24,616 nt of DNA from a virus: IMG/VR virus record IMGVR_UViG_3300025147_000409, positions 1 to 24,616 of that record. One strand, 5' to 3'. How positions within the stretch are numbered: position 1 is the first letter of the stretch; every line of letters begins with the position of its first letter. Position numbers and translations under genes: made by a program. Below the pieces are notes generated by a model. It was given only the letters and a program-made list of their open reading frames with translations, did not search any database and had not been told where the DNA came from. Shown one piece after another: positions 14,182 to 23,696 of the stretch.

Positions 14182-15821
14182 AATTAACCATAGGCGGCAA
14201 ACAAATCGCACTACCCCAGGATGCAAAGATCAGTATTCAAAGATCATCACCGGCATTAAACGAAGATACAGGATCATTTTCATACCCGTTTCCGGTACCA
14301 ACATTGCCAAATCAGCAGATCCTGGGATGGCCGGGCAAACTTCAAAGAGCCGGAGAAATCGCAGACCAGTCTTTTGTACTCGAAGATTCGGGACTGCAAG
14401 TCTTCAGCGGTGAAGTGGATTACGATCTGATCACCAGAAATGAGATTGGGGTTATCCTGAAATCCGGTTACACTGTTTTCAGGAGTAAAATGTCAGGTAA
14501 AAAATTAGGAGATATTGATTACGGTTCCGAGAACTGGCTTCCTTTGTACTATACTACCCAGCAGGTTACTGCAAAACTGGCAGAATGGGATGCAGCAAAC
14601 ACAAACGGAAACGGGAAATACTATGTGTCTCCCGTCGCAATCAATGATGCTTTGAACACCACTTCAGTAAATGACTATGTGAATAAAATTGACAAATTAA
14701 CAGGGAAACTGAAGTACGATTCGGGAGGAACACGCCTAAATGTAAACCTTTATATGCTTCAGTTCCGGGCCAGTTTTATGCTTGAAAAGATCTTTGAAAG
14801 TGCCGGTTACACAGTTCTGGCAGACGAATTAAAAACAAGTGAGTTTGGTAAACTGGTCGTTTTCTCCCGGATTATCAATGTCACTTACGGGTCAATCCGG
14901 TTTGGAATTCCAGGGCTTGAACAGACAGACATTCTGCATTACGCGAAGCTCATGCCCGATGTACTGGTCCTGGAATTTGCTGACAACATCGCAAAACTGC
15001 TCTGCCTGATGTACGACATTGACGAGCGCAGGAAAACAGTCAGGATACTTTTCAGAAAGAATATTTTTGCACCCGGCAATGTGGACAATCTTAAAATGGT
15101 TGAGTTGGCCGGATGGCAGCACAGCGAAGAACGAAATGCCGGAGGCTTTAAAATAAGTTTCAAATCCCAGGATTCTGACCTCGATACCAAATCAGATTAC
15201 ATTCCGGATAAAGATGTAGACTGGCTTCCTGTCCCTTCGATTGATGGTGAAGTTGTTCATGTTATTTCGCAGGATGCGGATTACATCACAGTAACTACAG
15301 GTGAAATAAAAGAGTGGAAACAGATTGGACGGTTAAAAGAATACATCTCCGGTAATGGTGCCGAGAGTGTTGAACTGGCCCTGAAAATTCCGGGGGCTGT
15401 GGCGCATCCTGACGGATATCCATTACCAAAACTGGAACTGACTCCCTTAAACAGGTCCTACGCATTCGAAACCATGAAAGAAACAATTGTTTCGATCTAT
15501 CATGGCCGGAAAGAAGTAAACACTGTTGGTATCCCTTACCTTTCCGCTGACTGCTGGGGAATAGCGGCCGGATGGTCAATCGGATTGACTCCGTACCTGG
15601 CACCGGCATACCTCTATGAAAAAGTTTACAAGGAGTTTCTGAACTGGAAAGCATTTAAAGCACGCGGTTTCATTAAGTACATTGAATTAACACTGCCACA
15701 GGTATTAGCGCTTCGATGGGATAAAAAATATAACATCGAGGGAATCGAAGTGATTCTGGATAAAATTAACTTCGAATTGCCACATTACGGAATGGTGAAG
15801 ATAGAAGGGTTTACTGTATAA
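14178..15821 (+). CDS. Tail-associated protein, probable distal-tail or baseplate component
   Basis: The gene encodes 547 residues and starts in a 4-base overlap with the tape-measure gene. The N-terminal part (1-100: MKLTIGGKQIALPQDAKISI, then PALNEDTGSFSYPFPVPTLP) is beta-rich and resembles the start of tail-tip proteins of Bacteroidota phages. The rest is mixed alpha/beta with no signal or membrane segment. In long-tailed phages the gene after the tape measure is usually the distal tail protein, followed by the hub. I recognise no catalytic motif. The function is inferred mainly from its position; the gene itself is beyond doubt from length, composition and coupling. Confidence 0.7.
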   Translation: MKLTIGGKQIALPQDAKISIQRSSPALNEDTGSFSYPFPVPTLPNQQILGWPGKLQRAGEIADQSFVLEDSGLQVFSGEVDYDLITRNEIGVILKSGYTVFRSKMSGKKLGDIDYGSENWLPLYYTTQQVTAKLAEWDAANTNGNGKYYVSPVAINDALNTTSVNDYVNKIDKLTGKLKYDSGGTRLNVNLYMLQFRASFMLEKIFESAGYTVLADELKTSEFGKLVVFSRIINVTYGSIRFGIPGLEQTDILHYAKLMPDVLVLEFADNIAKLLCLMYDIDERRKTVRILFRKNIFAPGNVDNLKMVELAGWQHSEERNAGGFKISFKSQDSDLDTKSDYIPDKDVDWLPVPSIDGEVVHVISQDADYITVTTGEIKEWKQIGRLKEYISGNGAESVELALKIPGAVAHPDGYPLPKLELTPLNRSYAFETMKETIVSIYHGRKEVNTVGIPYLSADCWGIAAGWSIGLTPYLAPAYLYEKVYKEFLNWKAFKARGFIKYIELTLPQVLALRWDKKYNIEGIEVILDKINFELPHYGMVKIEGFTV

Positions 15822-15839
15822 ATAGAAGTGAAAACCGGA

Positions 15840-16148
15840 CTAAATTTTCTTGATTTTCTCTGGATTCTGCCTGCAATCGAATACAGATGAAATCGTAATA
15901 AGGTTTTCCTTTTTCCAGTAAATTATTTTATAGTTGCTTTCAACAAGGTATCGGTAATCTTCGGGATATTCGTTCAGAAGTTCTTCTTTCGGACCAGCAA
16001 ATGGGTTGCTTTCCAATATCGAGACCCTATCGATTATTCGGTTAATCATCTTTCTGGCGAGTGAGAGACTCACCTCAGTTGAATAGTAATCAAATATTTC
16101 CTTGAGTTGTCTTTCAGATAAGTCAGACCATTCAATCCTTATTTCCAT
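15840..16148 (-). CDS. RelE/ParE-family toxin
   Basis: The 102-residue protein has the ParE/RelE plan: start MEIRIEWSDLSERQLKEIFDYY, helix pair through ARKMINRIIDRVSILESNP, then strands FAGPKEELL, YRYLVESNYKIIYWKKENLI and SSVFDCRQNPEKI. ParE-type members poison gyrase and RelE-type members cut mRNA on the ribosome; which applies here cannot be read from sequence. It overlaps the end of the antitoxin gene by 10 bases, the usual order and coupling. The pair lies on the - strand between tail genes, and its stop is only 18 bases from that of the tail gene ahead, so the two transcripts converge. Likely role: stabilising the prophage or acting against other phages. Confidence 0.88.
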   Translation of the reverse strand: MEIRIEWSDLSERQLKEIFDYYSTEVSLSLARKMINRIIDRVSILESNPFAGPKEELLNEYPEDYRYLVESNYKIIYWKKENLITISSVFDCRQNPEKIKKI

Positions 16149-16381
16149 GTTTTGACCTTCTTTTTCAGATCCTGGTGAGAAATAACCCTTCCAGCATCAC
16201 TATCGAGTTTCGCCTGGTCAATCATATCGTGGAATTCGTTCAATGACATGGGTTTTAAGTTCCTCTCATGAGATATTTTCTTTTCTTCCCTGATAAATGA
16301 TTCAAGTTTAATGATGAGACTTTCATCACTAATCCGAAGGAATTCCTCAATTAAACCCAGTTTTCTTGCTTGAATGTTCAT
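16139..16381 (-). CDS. Antitoxin of the RelE/ParE-type pair
   Basis: I take the ATG at 16381 (80 residues, MNIQARKLGLIEEFLRISDE); an ATG 12 codons upstream gives residues unlike the family. The start closely follows a pattern common in Bacteroidota antitoxins (MN.QA.KL.LI..LL.I.DE..I.KL..F), which leads into a charged C-terminal part (about 35-80) that should wrap the toxin. Such antitoxins usually bind their own promoter. Order and overlap with the toxin gene fit a type II module. A -7-like element lies 18 bases upstream. Confidence 0.85.
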   Translation of the reverse strand: MNIQARKLGLIEEFLRISDESLIIKLESFIREEKKISHERNLKPMSLNEFHDMIDQAKLDSDAGRVISHQDLKKKVKTWK

Positions 16382-16398
16382 GACATTAATTCTTTCTA

Positions 16399-16406
16399 CA
16401 AATATA
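16399..16406 (-). promoter_or_regulatory. -7 element of the toxin-antitoxin operon
   Basis: On the - strand TATATTTG matches TAnnTTTG perfectly, 17 bases upstream of the antitoxin ATG. It does not have the TGTCCTTT element 20 bases upstream, so this operon appears to be controlled differently from the phage late genes. Confidence 0.5.
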
Positions 16407-16471
16407 AAGATTTTCAAAGGGAAAAATATTGTTTCCTCAATTTTTACCCTTGATGCAACACATTACAAAAA

Positions 16472-16508
16472 CTGTCCTTTTATAACACTTCCCGCTGCCA
16501 TACTTTCG
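16472..16508 (+). promoter_or_regulatory. Phage promoter-like site 3 (tail fibre)
   Basis: CTGTCCTTT (16472-16480), exactly 20 bases, then TACTTTCG (16501-16508), a one-mismatch TAnnTTTG. The fibre ATG is at 16547. It is divergent from the toxin-antitoxin promoter. Confidence 0.65.
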
Positions 16509-16546
16509 GTGAAAATAGCAGACTTAGGATAACATTTTTCATTTGT

Positions 16547-19500
16547 ATGAGTACGATCATTCAACAACCCGATTCGCTTTCCTTTTCTCAAAATCTCAGG
16601 AAGTTTGTCATCTCTTCCAGCGAAATAGTTTCGCTTAAACTAAACAAGGGAGAAGAGCAGATTCTGGATGAAATTTACCAACCGGGAGCGAACAATCAGA
16701 TTGAAGTTGACCTTCATTCAATCGTCGACAGCGTACTGTCAGTTAGCTTACCATGCACCGGACTAGTCACTGAACAAGTTGCCGGAGTTGCTGACTTTAT
16801 AGCAACGGTTGATGGCACAGCAATAGCCTTCCGGGTGATCAAAGGTGGCGTTTCGGAGCTTCAGGAAATGGTCACATCGTTTACAAATAATCATTTTCTT
16901 TCCTGGCAGGTACAGGATAAAAAGGTGCTTCAACACCAGCCTGAATGGCTGACAGTTTATTCCAATGCTCCCCGGAATCTTAAGGCAAAAACATATTACC
17001 TGGATAATTCGGAGGCCTCAATACTGCTTGCATCACTTGCCACGGGAAAGCTACTGTCAGTAGATGTGAGCTGGGCATCAATCAATGCTTTAGCCGAAAA
17101 GAAAATCCCAATTGCCTGGGATGTGTGGTTCGAAGATGACGATGGTACCAGGTTAAGCTATGTCCAACGTTATTGCCTAAGAAATCCGGATGTGGGTGAG
17201 AAAATATTTATCTGGGCAAATACCCTGGGAGGAATTGACACGATTTCATTGACTGGCAGTGATGAAGATGACAAGAAACTGGAGCATTTAATAGCAGAAA
17301 TGGGTGATGATTCGCTTTTGCAATATCAGACCAGTAAAAACCGGGAAGTCAAACAATCGACCGGATATCTGACAAGCGAAGAAAGCAGGTGGATAGAAGA
17401 TTTCTTCTATTCGCAACGTCGATACCTACTTGATAATGAAGGATCAGTAAGACAAATTGTGGTTGCAGGTTCCAAAATTGTCAGTTCAAATGCTGATGAC
17501 CTGTTTGACTACGAGTTTACTTACCGGTTTGCAACAGAAAGCCAGTTATTAAATCTTGACAGATCATTCGATCCCCTACCGGTATTGGAGGTACCGGCAG
17601 ATTTTTTTTTAACTGAGTTACTGTCCGGGCTTCCGGTAGCTCCTTATTCTGACAGTCTGCTTTTGGCTGTTCAAAGCCCTTTTGCCCAGGCATGGCAGAA
17701 ATTATCAATGGCACAACTTTGGAATTCTGCACTTCCGGATCTTGTTGACGGGTCAACAATTTCTGTAATCAATGGCAAACTTCAGGTTCATGGTGTATCC
17801 GGAGGTATCGGAGCTGCAACCTGGAGTGAACTCCAAAACAAACCTTTCAAAGCCCTGTCAAACTATTTTTCGGTAGACCAGCAAGGTATTTTAACGCTGG
17901 CGAATAGTTATGCCCTGATTCATACTCACCCCTATTTATCGAATGCCGATCCGCAAATATCAAACTGGAATAACGCCTTTGGCTGGGGCGATCATGCAAA
18001 AATAGGATATGCGATAGCTCATACACATCCCTATCGTCCGGATACCTGGATTCCGGGATGGGGAGAAGTAACAGGGAAACCGGTCTGGACTGAAAAAATG
18101 GGCTGGAACGGAACTGCCGTTACAGTTTCCAACGATCTTCACATCACCGGGAAACTAATTGTAGATGATACAATCATGTTTTACGGTTTAGGGACCGGAG
18201 GAGGATCAGGCGCCGGAGCTTCAGCACTCTGGCAATTGAGCGACGTGGCGGATGATGTTGCCAATTCTGTATATGGAGATTTGATCATGTATAATGGTAC
18301 CCACTTTTCGAGGATCAACCAATCATCCCTGGCACCATCGGTACATGGCCATACAATCACTCAGGTATCAGGTTTGCAGGGTATTTTGGATGCAAAAGCT
18401 GATATTCATGCTCATCCGTACCTTTCAGATTCTGATGCACGAATTGCAACATGGACGGCGAAACAAGCAGCGCTCTCCGGAACTGGCTTTGTGAAGTCAA
18501 CAGCCGGGACAATTAGCTATGACGATACAAATTATATTCCTTTAACAGGCGGTGCTTTAGCACAAACATCAACATTGGGCGTTGGAAGAACCTTTAAACT
18601 ACAAGCCCCACTTATCGTAGCAACCAATTACGCAAGAGGTTTCATAGGAGGCAATTTGTCTTTTGACACCGTTTCAGGTTTATGGAAAAATGATGCTGCT
18701 ATTGGAACAGACATAACAGGTATTCTATTTGCTAACGAGGGCGTTATCGAAATATTTGCTAATAAAAGTCAATCATTACAAACCACTTACACACAAGCGC
18801 AATTAGATGCACTTGCAACAATGAAGATAAGTCCATCTGCATTTTTAGTAAATGGAACGGGAACATTTACTGGTAGCACAAGTGCCTTATCGTTTATAAA
18901 AACTGGTGGACTCGCGACTGAATTTTTAAAAGCAAATGGCACAATCGACACCAACGTTTACATCCCAAGATTAAACCCACAATTTGGCGGTGACCTTAAC
19001 ACTATTATTACAAACGGATTTTCTGGATTAGGTTTAGCAACCAATGCCCCGGTTGGTAATAATTATGCTTCGTCAATAATTTCAATTTCGGGTGGCGACA
19101 CTAATCATACAACTCAACTGTATTTGAATGCATTATCAAAAGATATACAGATCAGAGGCCGGGTAAGTAACGTTTTCGATACTGCATGGACGAAAGTATT
19201 TACTGAAAAAAATTTGAATCTTATAACGGTCCCATTTACAGCAGCATCCCTTAATTTAGGTGCACCTCTTTTACGCTCAAAACTTCATATACACGATGGA
19301 GCAATTACGTTATCAGATACCGATGTAGTTCATGGAATGACAGATTATTATTACGAAGGTACTTTTGGAGTTCTTGGAGCTTTATCACAAACCGCTGGAG
19401 GCTTAAGCATATCCGGAGTATCAGATATTGACAATACACCTATGCGAATAACTGGCACAATCGGTTCTGAAGTTCCATATTCAGCAGCAATAATTTTAAA

Positions 19501-22030
19501 TGGCACAAAGAAAAGCCTAGCAACCATTCAGGCATTAGCAGCAACGGAGTCAATATATAAAGTAACCAATAACGGCGCGGTAGTTCATACCGTTCTGGGA
19601 AATGGAAATTTTGGCATCGGGAAAACCCCAACAACAGCGCTGGACGTAAATGGGACAGTTGCAACAATAGATTTTATTTGCGGAGCACATCGGTATAATT
19701 CGGAGATTGGCTTTACAAATATCGCTGGAACAAATTGGCAGAATATAAGAGCTGGTGTGATAAATGGCGCAAGTGCTGTTTTTTCAGGTACAGTTACAGC
19801 ATCAGGAATAATTTCACCTGTAATGAGAAGTAGCTCAACTATAACATTTACAGATATTGCTGGTTCAACTTATCAGACAGTCCAAACTGGAAATCTTAAT
19901 AGTTGGGAATTTACAGCAATTACTGGAGTATTTTCAAGTATAGTAACAGCATTAGGAGGAAATTCAACACAATGGAACACGGCATATAATAAAACAATCC
20001 CACTCACAGTAACAGGACTGACGAGCACCGGGGAAGTCGGCATCGACAGGAACCTAAGAGTTTTAGGAAACCTAATTGTGGACGGAACAATCCAATTCTA
20101 CGGGGCAAGCACTGGCGGAACCGGAGGAGGCGGGGCCACGGCATTTTGGCAGCTTTCAGATGTTGCGGACGACGTCGCCAACGCAGTATACGGCGACCTT
20201 GTCATGTACAATGGTACCCACTTTGCAAGGATCAACCAATCAGCACTCGCTCCAGCCGTGCACACGCACACCATCACACAGGTAACCGGGTTGCAGACAG
20301 CGCTAGACGGGAAGAGCGACTTACACACTCATCCGTACAGAGCAGACAACTGGACACCGGGCTGGGGAGAGGTGACCTCAAAACCAACAACACTATCCGC
20401 TTTCACCAACGACCTCGGCAATTACGGTGGGTTTGCATTGGCACATACGCATCCATATCTTTCAGACAGCGACTCCCGGATTGCAAACTGGAATACCGGG
20501 TACGCCCATAGCCAGTCAGCGCATTATACGGGTGCCGATATTTTTGAATGGGCTAAAGCGGCAACAAAGCCAGCTTACACCAAAGCGGAAATCGGACTAG
20601 GAAGCACAGATAACACAGCGGACGCAGCGAAGTCGGTAGCCTACGCAGCAAACGCAGGGCTACTGCTTGGTAGGTCGGATTACTCACTCACAAGCCACAC
20701 ACACAGCTACGAGCCAGTCAACGATTCAATTTTTAAATTAAGAGACAGCCTGAACGTTACTGATATTAACACGTTTATAAATCGCCAAAGTGGAAATTAT
20801 ACAGTAACACATCCGGGATACTCAAGCCTGTTGACGGTTTTTAGAAACAGCGGAGGAAGCACTTCTGCATTGGAAGTATGGAGCGAATATACTGGAGTTT
20901 TCAGACTAAGGCCAACGGTTGATAGCAACCGATACGGCAGCTGGGCGACACTTTGGCACGATGGAAATTTTACACCATCCAATTACGCGCTCACACACAC
21001 GCACCCTTACCTTTCAGATAGCGACTCCCGGATTGCAAATTGGAACAGCGGGTACACCCATAGCCAGTCAGCGCATTATTCAGGTGCTGATATTTTTGCA
21101 TGGGCTAAAGCGGCAACAAAGCCAGCCTACACCAAGGCGGAGATCGGACTAGGAAGCGCAGATAACACAGCGGACGCAGCGAAGTCGGTAGCCTACGCAA
21201 CATATATTAAATCAGTTTCGCATCCTAATGATTTCTGGTTGTCAAATACGTGGGACGGGACGTACTGGCAGTTAACATCCAATCACGCGTCGCCAGTAAA
21301 CGTCGGGCATGCGGACAACGCTGGTTTATTAAATGGCAGATCAGATTACCTACCACTGACGGGAGGAACGATCTCAGGATCGATAACAGCAACAGAGATT
21401 TATAACAACGGATGGTTTAGAACCAATAACTCAGGCGTGGGATTATTCAACCAGGCAACATCAAACCACTTTTATTCAACCGGAGGGTTTTGGAATATCG
21501 GGTACGCCGGGACGCAGGGAATCTGGCTAAAGAACGGACACGAGGGTGCAACATTAGGAGCTTTGTACGCAGAGTCAAACGGAAACATGGGATTGCTGAA
21601 TTCATATGGAAATTGGGCAGTTCAGGTTTATAATGGAGCAACCGGAGGAGGATATCTGCATGGCAGTTGGGGTTGTAGCGGAAATTTCACGGTTCAAGGC
21701 ACAATCCAATTTTACACCGCATCCGACCGCAGGTTAAAAACTGACTTAGAAGCCATTACCAATCCGATCGCAAAAATAAAATCACTGACCGGGTATTTTT
21801 TCAATTATACTGATCAGGCTCTGACACTCGGATCTTATACATCCAGGCGCGATGTTGGATTGATTGCCCAGGATGTTGAACTGATATTACCCGAGGCAAC
21901 CGGTAAACTTTGGGGTACCGAATTTTTAGGTTACAAAGCGGATAAGTTGATTCCGCTTTTGGTGGAGGCGATGAAACAACAACAGGTTGAAATTGAAAAT
22001 TTAAAACAACAATTAAATGGCCGGTTATAA
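16547..22030 (+). CDS. Large mosaic tail fibre with C-terminal S74 intramolecular chaperone
   Basis: The product is 1827 residues. The N-terminal third (about 1-420) is probably the virion-anchoring part. The middle consists of repeated fibre modules with HTHPYL motifs, Gly-rich linkers and GNFGIGKTPTTALDVNGT-type segments. The last 102 residues form a Peptidase_S74 (endosialidase-type) chaperone domain. The cleavage site is A-SDRRLK, with Ser1726 and Lys1731 as the expected dyad, and a C-terminal coiled coil (LVEAMKQQQVEIENLKQQL) follows. In this family the domain helps the trimer fold and then cuts itself off. Repeats include residues 562 and 1201 onward (WQLSDVADD) and a 206-base pair at 20442 and 20994. 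Codon and base use change between about 18540 and 19980. It probably binds the host surface. The next gene overlaps its end by 14 bases. Confidence 0.9.
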   Translation: MSTIIQQPDSLSFSQNLRKFVISSSEIVSLKLNKGEEQILDEIYQPGANNQIEVDLHSIVDSVLSVSLPCTGLVTEQVAGVADFIATVDGTAIAFRVIKGGVSELQEMVTSFTNNHFLSWQVQDKKVLQHQPEWLTVYSNAPRNLKAKTYYLDNSEASILLASLATGKLLSVDVSWASINALAEKKIPIAWDVWFEDDDGTRLSYVQRYCLRNPDVGEKIFIWANTLGGIDTISLTGSDEDDKKLEHLIAEMGDDSLLQYQTSKNREVKQSTGYLTSEESRWIEDFFYSQRRYLLDNEGSVRQIVVAGSKIVSSNADDLFDYEFTYRFATESQLLNLDRSFDPLPVLEVPADFFLTELLSGLPVAPYSDSLLLAVQSPFAQAWQKLSMAQLWNSALPDLVDGSTISVINGKLQVHGVSGGIGAATWSELQNKPFKALSNYFSVDQQGILTLANSYALIHTHPYLSNADPQISNWNNAFGWGDHAKIGYAIAHTHPYRPDTWIPGWGEVTGKPVWTEKMGWNGTAVTVSNDLHITGKLIVDDTIMFYGLGTGGGSGAGASALWQLSDVADDVANSVYGDLIMYNGTHFSRINQSSLAPSVHGHTITQVSGLQGILDAKADIHAHPYLSDSDARIATWTAKQAALSGTGFVKSTAGTISYDDTNYIPLTGGALAQTSTLGVGRTFKLQAPLIVATNYARGFIGGNLSFDTVSGLWKNDAAIGTDITGILFANEGVIEIFANKSQSLQTTYTQAQLDALATMKISPSAFLVNGTGTFTGSTSALSFIKTGGLATEFLKANGTIDTNVYIPRLNPQFGGDLNTIITNGFSGLGLATNAPVGNNYASSIISISGGDTNHTTQLYLNALSKDIQIRGRVSNVFDTAWTKVFTEKNLNLITVPFTAASLNLGAPLLRSKLHIHDGAITLSDTDVVHGMTDYYYEGTFGVLGALSQTAGGLSISGVSDIDNTPMRITGTIGSEVPYSAAIILNGTKKSLATIQALAATESIYKVTNNGAVVHTVLGNGNFGIGKTPTTALDVNGTVATIDFICGAHRYNSEIGFTNIAGTNWQNIRAGVINGASAVFSGTVTASGIISPVMRSSSTITFTDIAGSTYQTVQTGNLNSWEFTAITGVFSSIVTALGGNSTQWNTAYNKTIPLTVTGLTSTGEVGIDRNLRVLGNLIVDGTIQFYGASTGGTGGGGATAFWQLSDVADDVANAVYGDLVMYNGTHFARINQSALAPAVHTHTITQVTGLQTALDGKSDLHTHPYRADNWTPGWGEVTSKPTTLSAFTNDLGNYGGFALAHTHPYLSDSDSRIANWNTGYAHSQSAHYTGADIFEWAKAATKPAYTKAEIGLGSTDNTADAAKSVAYAANAGLLLGRSDYSLTSHTHSYEPVNDSIFKLRDSLNVTDINTFINRQSGNYTVTHPGYSSLLTVFRNSGGSTSALEVWSEYTGVFRLRPTVDSNRYGSWATLWHDGNFTPSNYALTHTHPYLSDSDSRIANWNSGYTHSQSAHYSGADIFAWAKAATKPAYTKAEIGLGSADNTADAAKSVAYATYIKSVSHPNDFWLSNTWDGTYWQLTSNHASPVNVGHADNAGLLNGRSDYLPLTGGTISGSITATEIYNNGWFRTNNSGVGLFNQATSNHFYSTGGFWNIGYAGTQGIWLKNGHEGATLGALYAESNGNMGLLNSYGNWAVQVYNGATGGGYLHGSWGCSGNFTVQGTIQFYTASDRRLKTDLEAITNPIAKIKSLTGYFFNYTDQALTLGSYTSRRDVGLIAQDVELILPEATGKLWGTEFLGYKADKLIPLLVEAMKQQQVEIENLKQQLNGRL
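20442..20647 (+). repeat. 206-base direct repeat within the fibre gene, unit 1
   Basis: This unit encodes HTHPYLSDSDSRIANWNTGY through to ADAAKSVAYA. It recurs at 20994-21199 with the same length (offset 552 bases) and few substitutions. Confidence 0.9.
20994..21199 (+). repeat. 206-base direct repeat within the fibre gene, unit 2
   Basis: This is the second copy of the unit at 20442. A distinct segment encoding about 116 residues separates the two, so recombination between units could remove or swap that segment. Confidence 0.9.
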
Positions 22031-22991
22031 GAGGAGATATGCGTTTGGTGGACGTACAGGACAGGATTTAAAGAATTCAGCCTCAATTCCAGGCCCCGAT
22101 GGAATTATTGTCGGGGCAGATTATATCGACTGCAGTCTTGTGGACATTCCAACTGAAATCAGGGATGTAATAGGTGAATCGAGCAATGACCTGGGAACAA
22201 TCTATACCAGCAGCAAAGTAAATAAGTGGAGCTGTTTTGGTCCATGGAAGCACGAGATACATGCAGGAATGCTGGTACATATTATTATTTCAAATCCTTA
22301 TGACATGAGTAATTTTTGCGGATATAATCACAATGCGATTGCACCAGGATTTATGTCCGGAAAACCAACTTCATTCACCTATACCCCATCGGACACAACA
22401 AAAATATTGTCAACCGGCCTGCAGGGAGGCGAAATTGATTTTGCATCGATGATGGCCGCAACTCATGTTAAGTGGGTAGTAAGAGACGGGGCGAATGTTG
22501 TGGGATCTACCACTGTTCCCTTAGGTATATATCTTACCTCTTACCCGATTATTCCGCAGGTTACAATTAGTCTTTCAGGCTTTAATGGAACCAAATCACT
22601 TGACTCCAGAATTTATTTATCCGATTCCGCTCAAAATGAGCTGGCAATGTTTCCAAATACAGATGCATGGACGATAACCGCAACAATGATCAGTAACCCG
22701 ACTACAAGTCAGCAAGGCACAGTGGGTATTTTATTTGTTGTGGGCACATCTTCAATTAACTTCAATGAAGCGTTCACATGCAACATCACCAATTTAACAG
22801 CAACCAATTTCCAACCCTACACAAAACGAATCAACATACAAGCGCGGGTTTATAATGCCGCCGGCACTTTAATTCACACCCAACAAATAACAACAGCAGA
22901 CTACGCCAGAAATTACAGCGGAACAATTGGGGTACAAGTTGATTATGGTTATCGCATAGATTTTATAGTATCAAATTATGACTCAATTTAA
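22017..22991 (+). CDS. Unidentified late protein after the tail fibre
   Basis: The 324-residue product starts MAGYKRRYAF in a 14-base overlap with the fibre gene. It has no signal peptide. Residues 60-80 contain SSKVNKWSCFGPWKHEI, a 'KVNKW...P' pattern I have seen in Bacteroidota phage proteins of unknown role near fibre genes. The remainder is rich in Thr, Ser and Asn with alternating hydrophobic residues (about 155-320), which suggests a beta-sandwich fold as in virion surface or fibre-accessory proteins. It could be a receptor-binding accessory or fibre cap; that is inference from position and composition. Confidence 0.6.
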   Translation: MAGYKRRYAFGGRTGQDLKNSASIPGPDGIIVGADYIDCSLVDIPTEIRDVIGESSNDLGTIYTSSKVNKWSCFGPWKHEIHAGMLVHIIISNPYDMSNFCGYNHNAIAPGFMSGKPTSFTYTPSDTTKILSTGLQGGEIDFASMMAATHVKWVVRDGANVVGSTTVPLGIYLTSYPIIPQVTISLSGFNGTKSLDSRIYLSDSAQNELAMFPNTDAWTITATMISNPTTSQQGTVGILFVVGTSSINFNEAFTCNITNLTATNFQPYTKRINIQARVYNAAGTLIHTQQITTADYARNYSGTIGVQVDYGYRIDFIVSNYDSI

Positions 22992-23011
22992 TTTTTAATT
23001 TAATTTTCAAC

Positions 23012-23326
23012 ATGGAACTAATTTCAGAAAAGAAGAGGTTGATTACTACCAGAGTTGGTAAAATCACAGGAGTTGAAGTAAACTTCAACTTCGAAAACAA
23101 CGTAGGCGAAACACCTATGAGTATTAATGCGAATTGCATTATTCCGGGAACTGCTCCAGCTACGCCGGGAGCCGGATCATGCAACATTTCGATAACAAGG
23201 CAATCAAACGGGCAAAAATCGACAACCATTAACGGGAATAAGGGTGTTGTTGAGCTTTATCCAATTATTGAAGAAATTGAAAATGAACTTGAACTAATCG
23301 CTATTGAGGAGGGCAACGCAGAATGA
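23012..23326 (+). CDS. Unidentified small late protein
   Basis: The 104-residue product starts MELISEKKRLITTRVG, is beta-rich in the middle (about 15-75, with PGTAPATPGAG as a flexible turn), and ends in a strongly acidic helix (about 82-104, EEIENELELIAIEEGNAE). No signal or membrane segment. The stop overlaps the next start (ATGA), so the two are co-translated. Function unknown. Confidence 0.6.
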   Translation: MELISEKKRLITTRVGKITGVEVNFNFENNVGETPMSINANCIIPGTAPATPGAGSCNISITRQSNGQKSTTINGNKGVVELYPIIEEIENELELIAIEEGNAE

Positions 23327-23661
23327 AAATTAAAATTACAGCGTCAGAGCGATTGAGTATTGCTCAGTTCTTGCCTTCAGAAGGTAACACCTCTGAACAG
23401 ATGATCGGAAAGAGTATCCTGGATAAAACACGGCTCTCAAAAGAAGAGAAGGTAAAAGTGAAGCCCGACGTGATTTACCAGGGAGAGATTGATCCCGATA
23501 CTGACTTCAGTAGGGAGTTTGACTTCAGCACGGAAGAGTTTAATCTGATGTATTCGGAATACCGAAAAAAAGAAGATGACAAGAAGTTGAACAAAACCAA
23601 TATTTCCATGGCGCTGCGACTTATTGAAGCAAAGGACAACATCAAGGAAAAGAAATCCTGA
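23323..23661 (+). CDS. Unidentified small charged late protein
   Basis: The 112-residue product overlaps the previous gene by 4 bases. It is rich in Lys, Glu and Asp, mostly helical by eye, and has no Cys or membrane segment. The middle (RLSKEEKVKVKPDVIYQGEI) is followed by an acidic segment and a basic C-terminal helix. I do not recognise it. The hairpin downstream ends the transcript that carries it. Confidence 0.6.
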   Translation: MKIKITASERLSIAQFLPSEGNTSEQMIGKSILDKTRLSKEEKVKVKPDVIYQGEIDPDTDFSREFDFSTEEFNLMYSEYRKKEDDKKLNKTNISMALRLIEAKDNIKEKKS

Positions 23662-23667
23662 CTTGTG

Positions 23668-23696
23668 AAACCCGACCCGACCAGGCCGGGTTTTTT
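23668..23696 (+). terminator. Intrinsic terminator
   Basis: AAACCCG (23668-23674) pairs with CGGGTTT (23687-23693), and the T run reaches 23696. An alternative inner pairing ACCCG/CGGGT is possible. The T run leads straight into promoter-like site 4. Confidence 0.75.

Noticed and set aside
17900-21200. Repeats in the fibre gene as a CRISPR array
   Set aside because: The repeats are long, in frame, diverged at synonymous sites and part of one open reading frame, without regular spacers.
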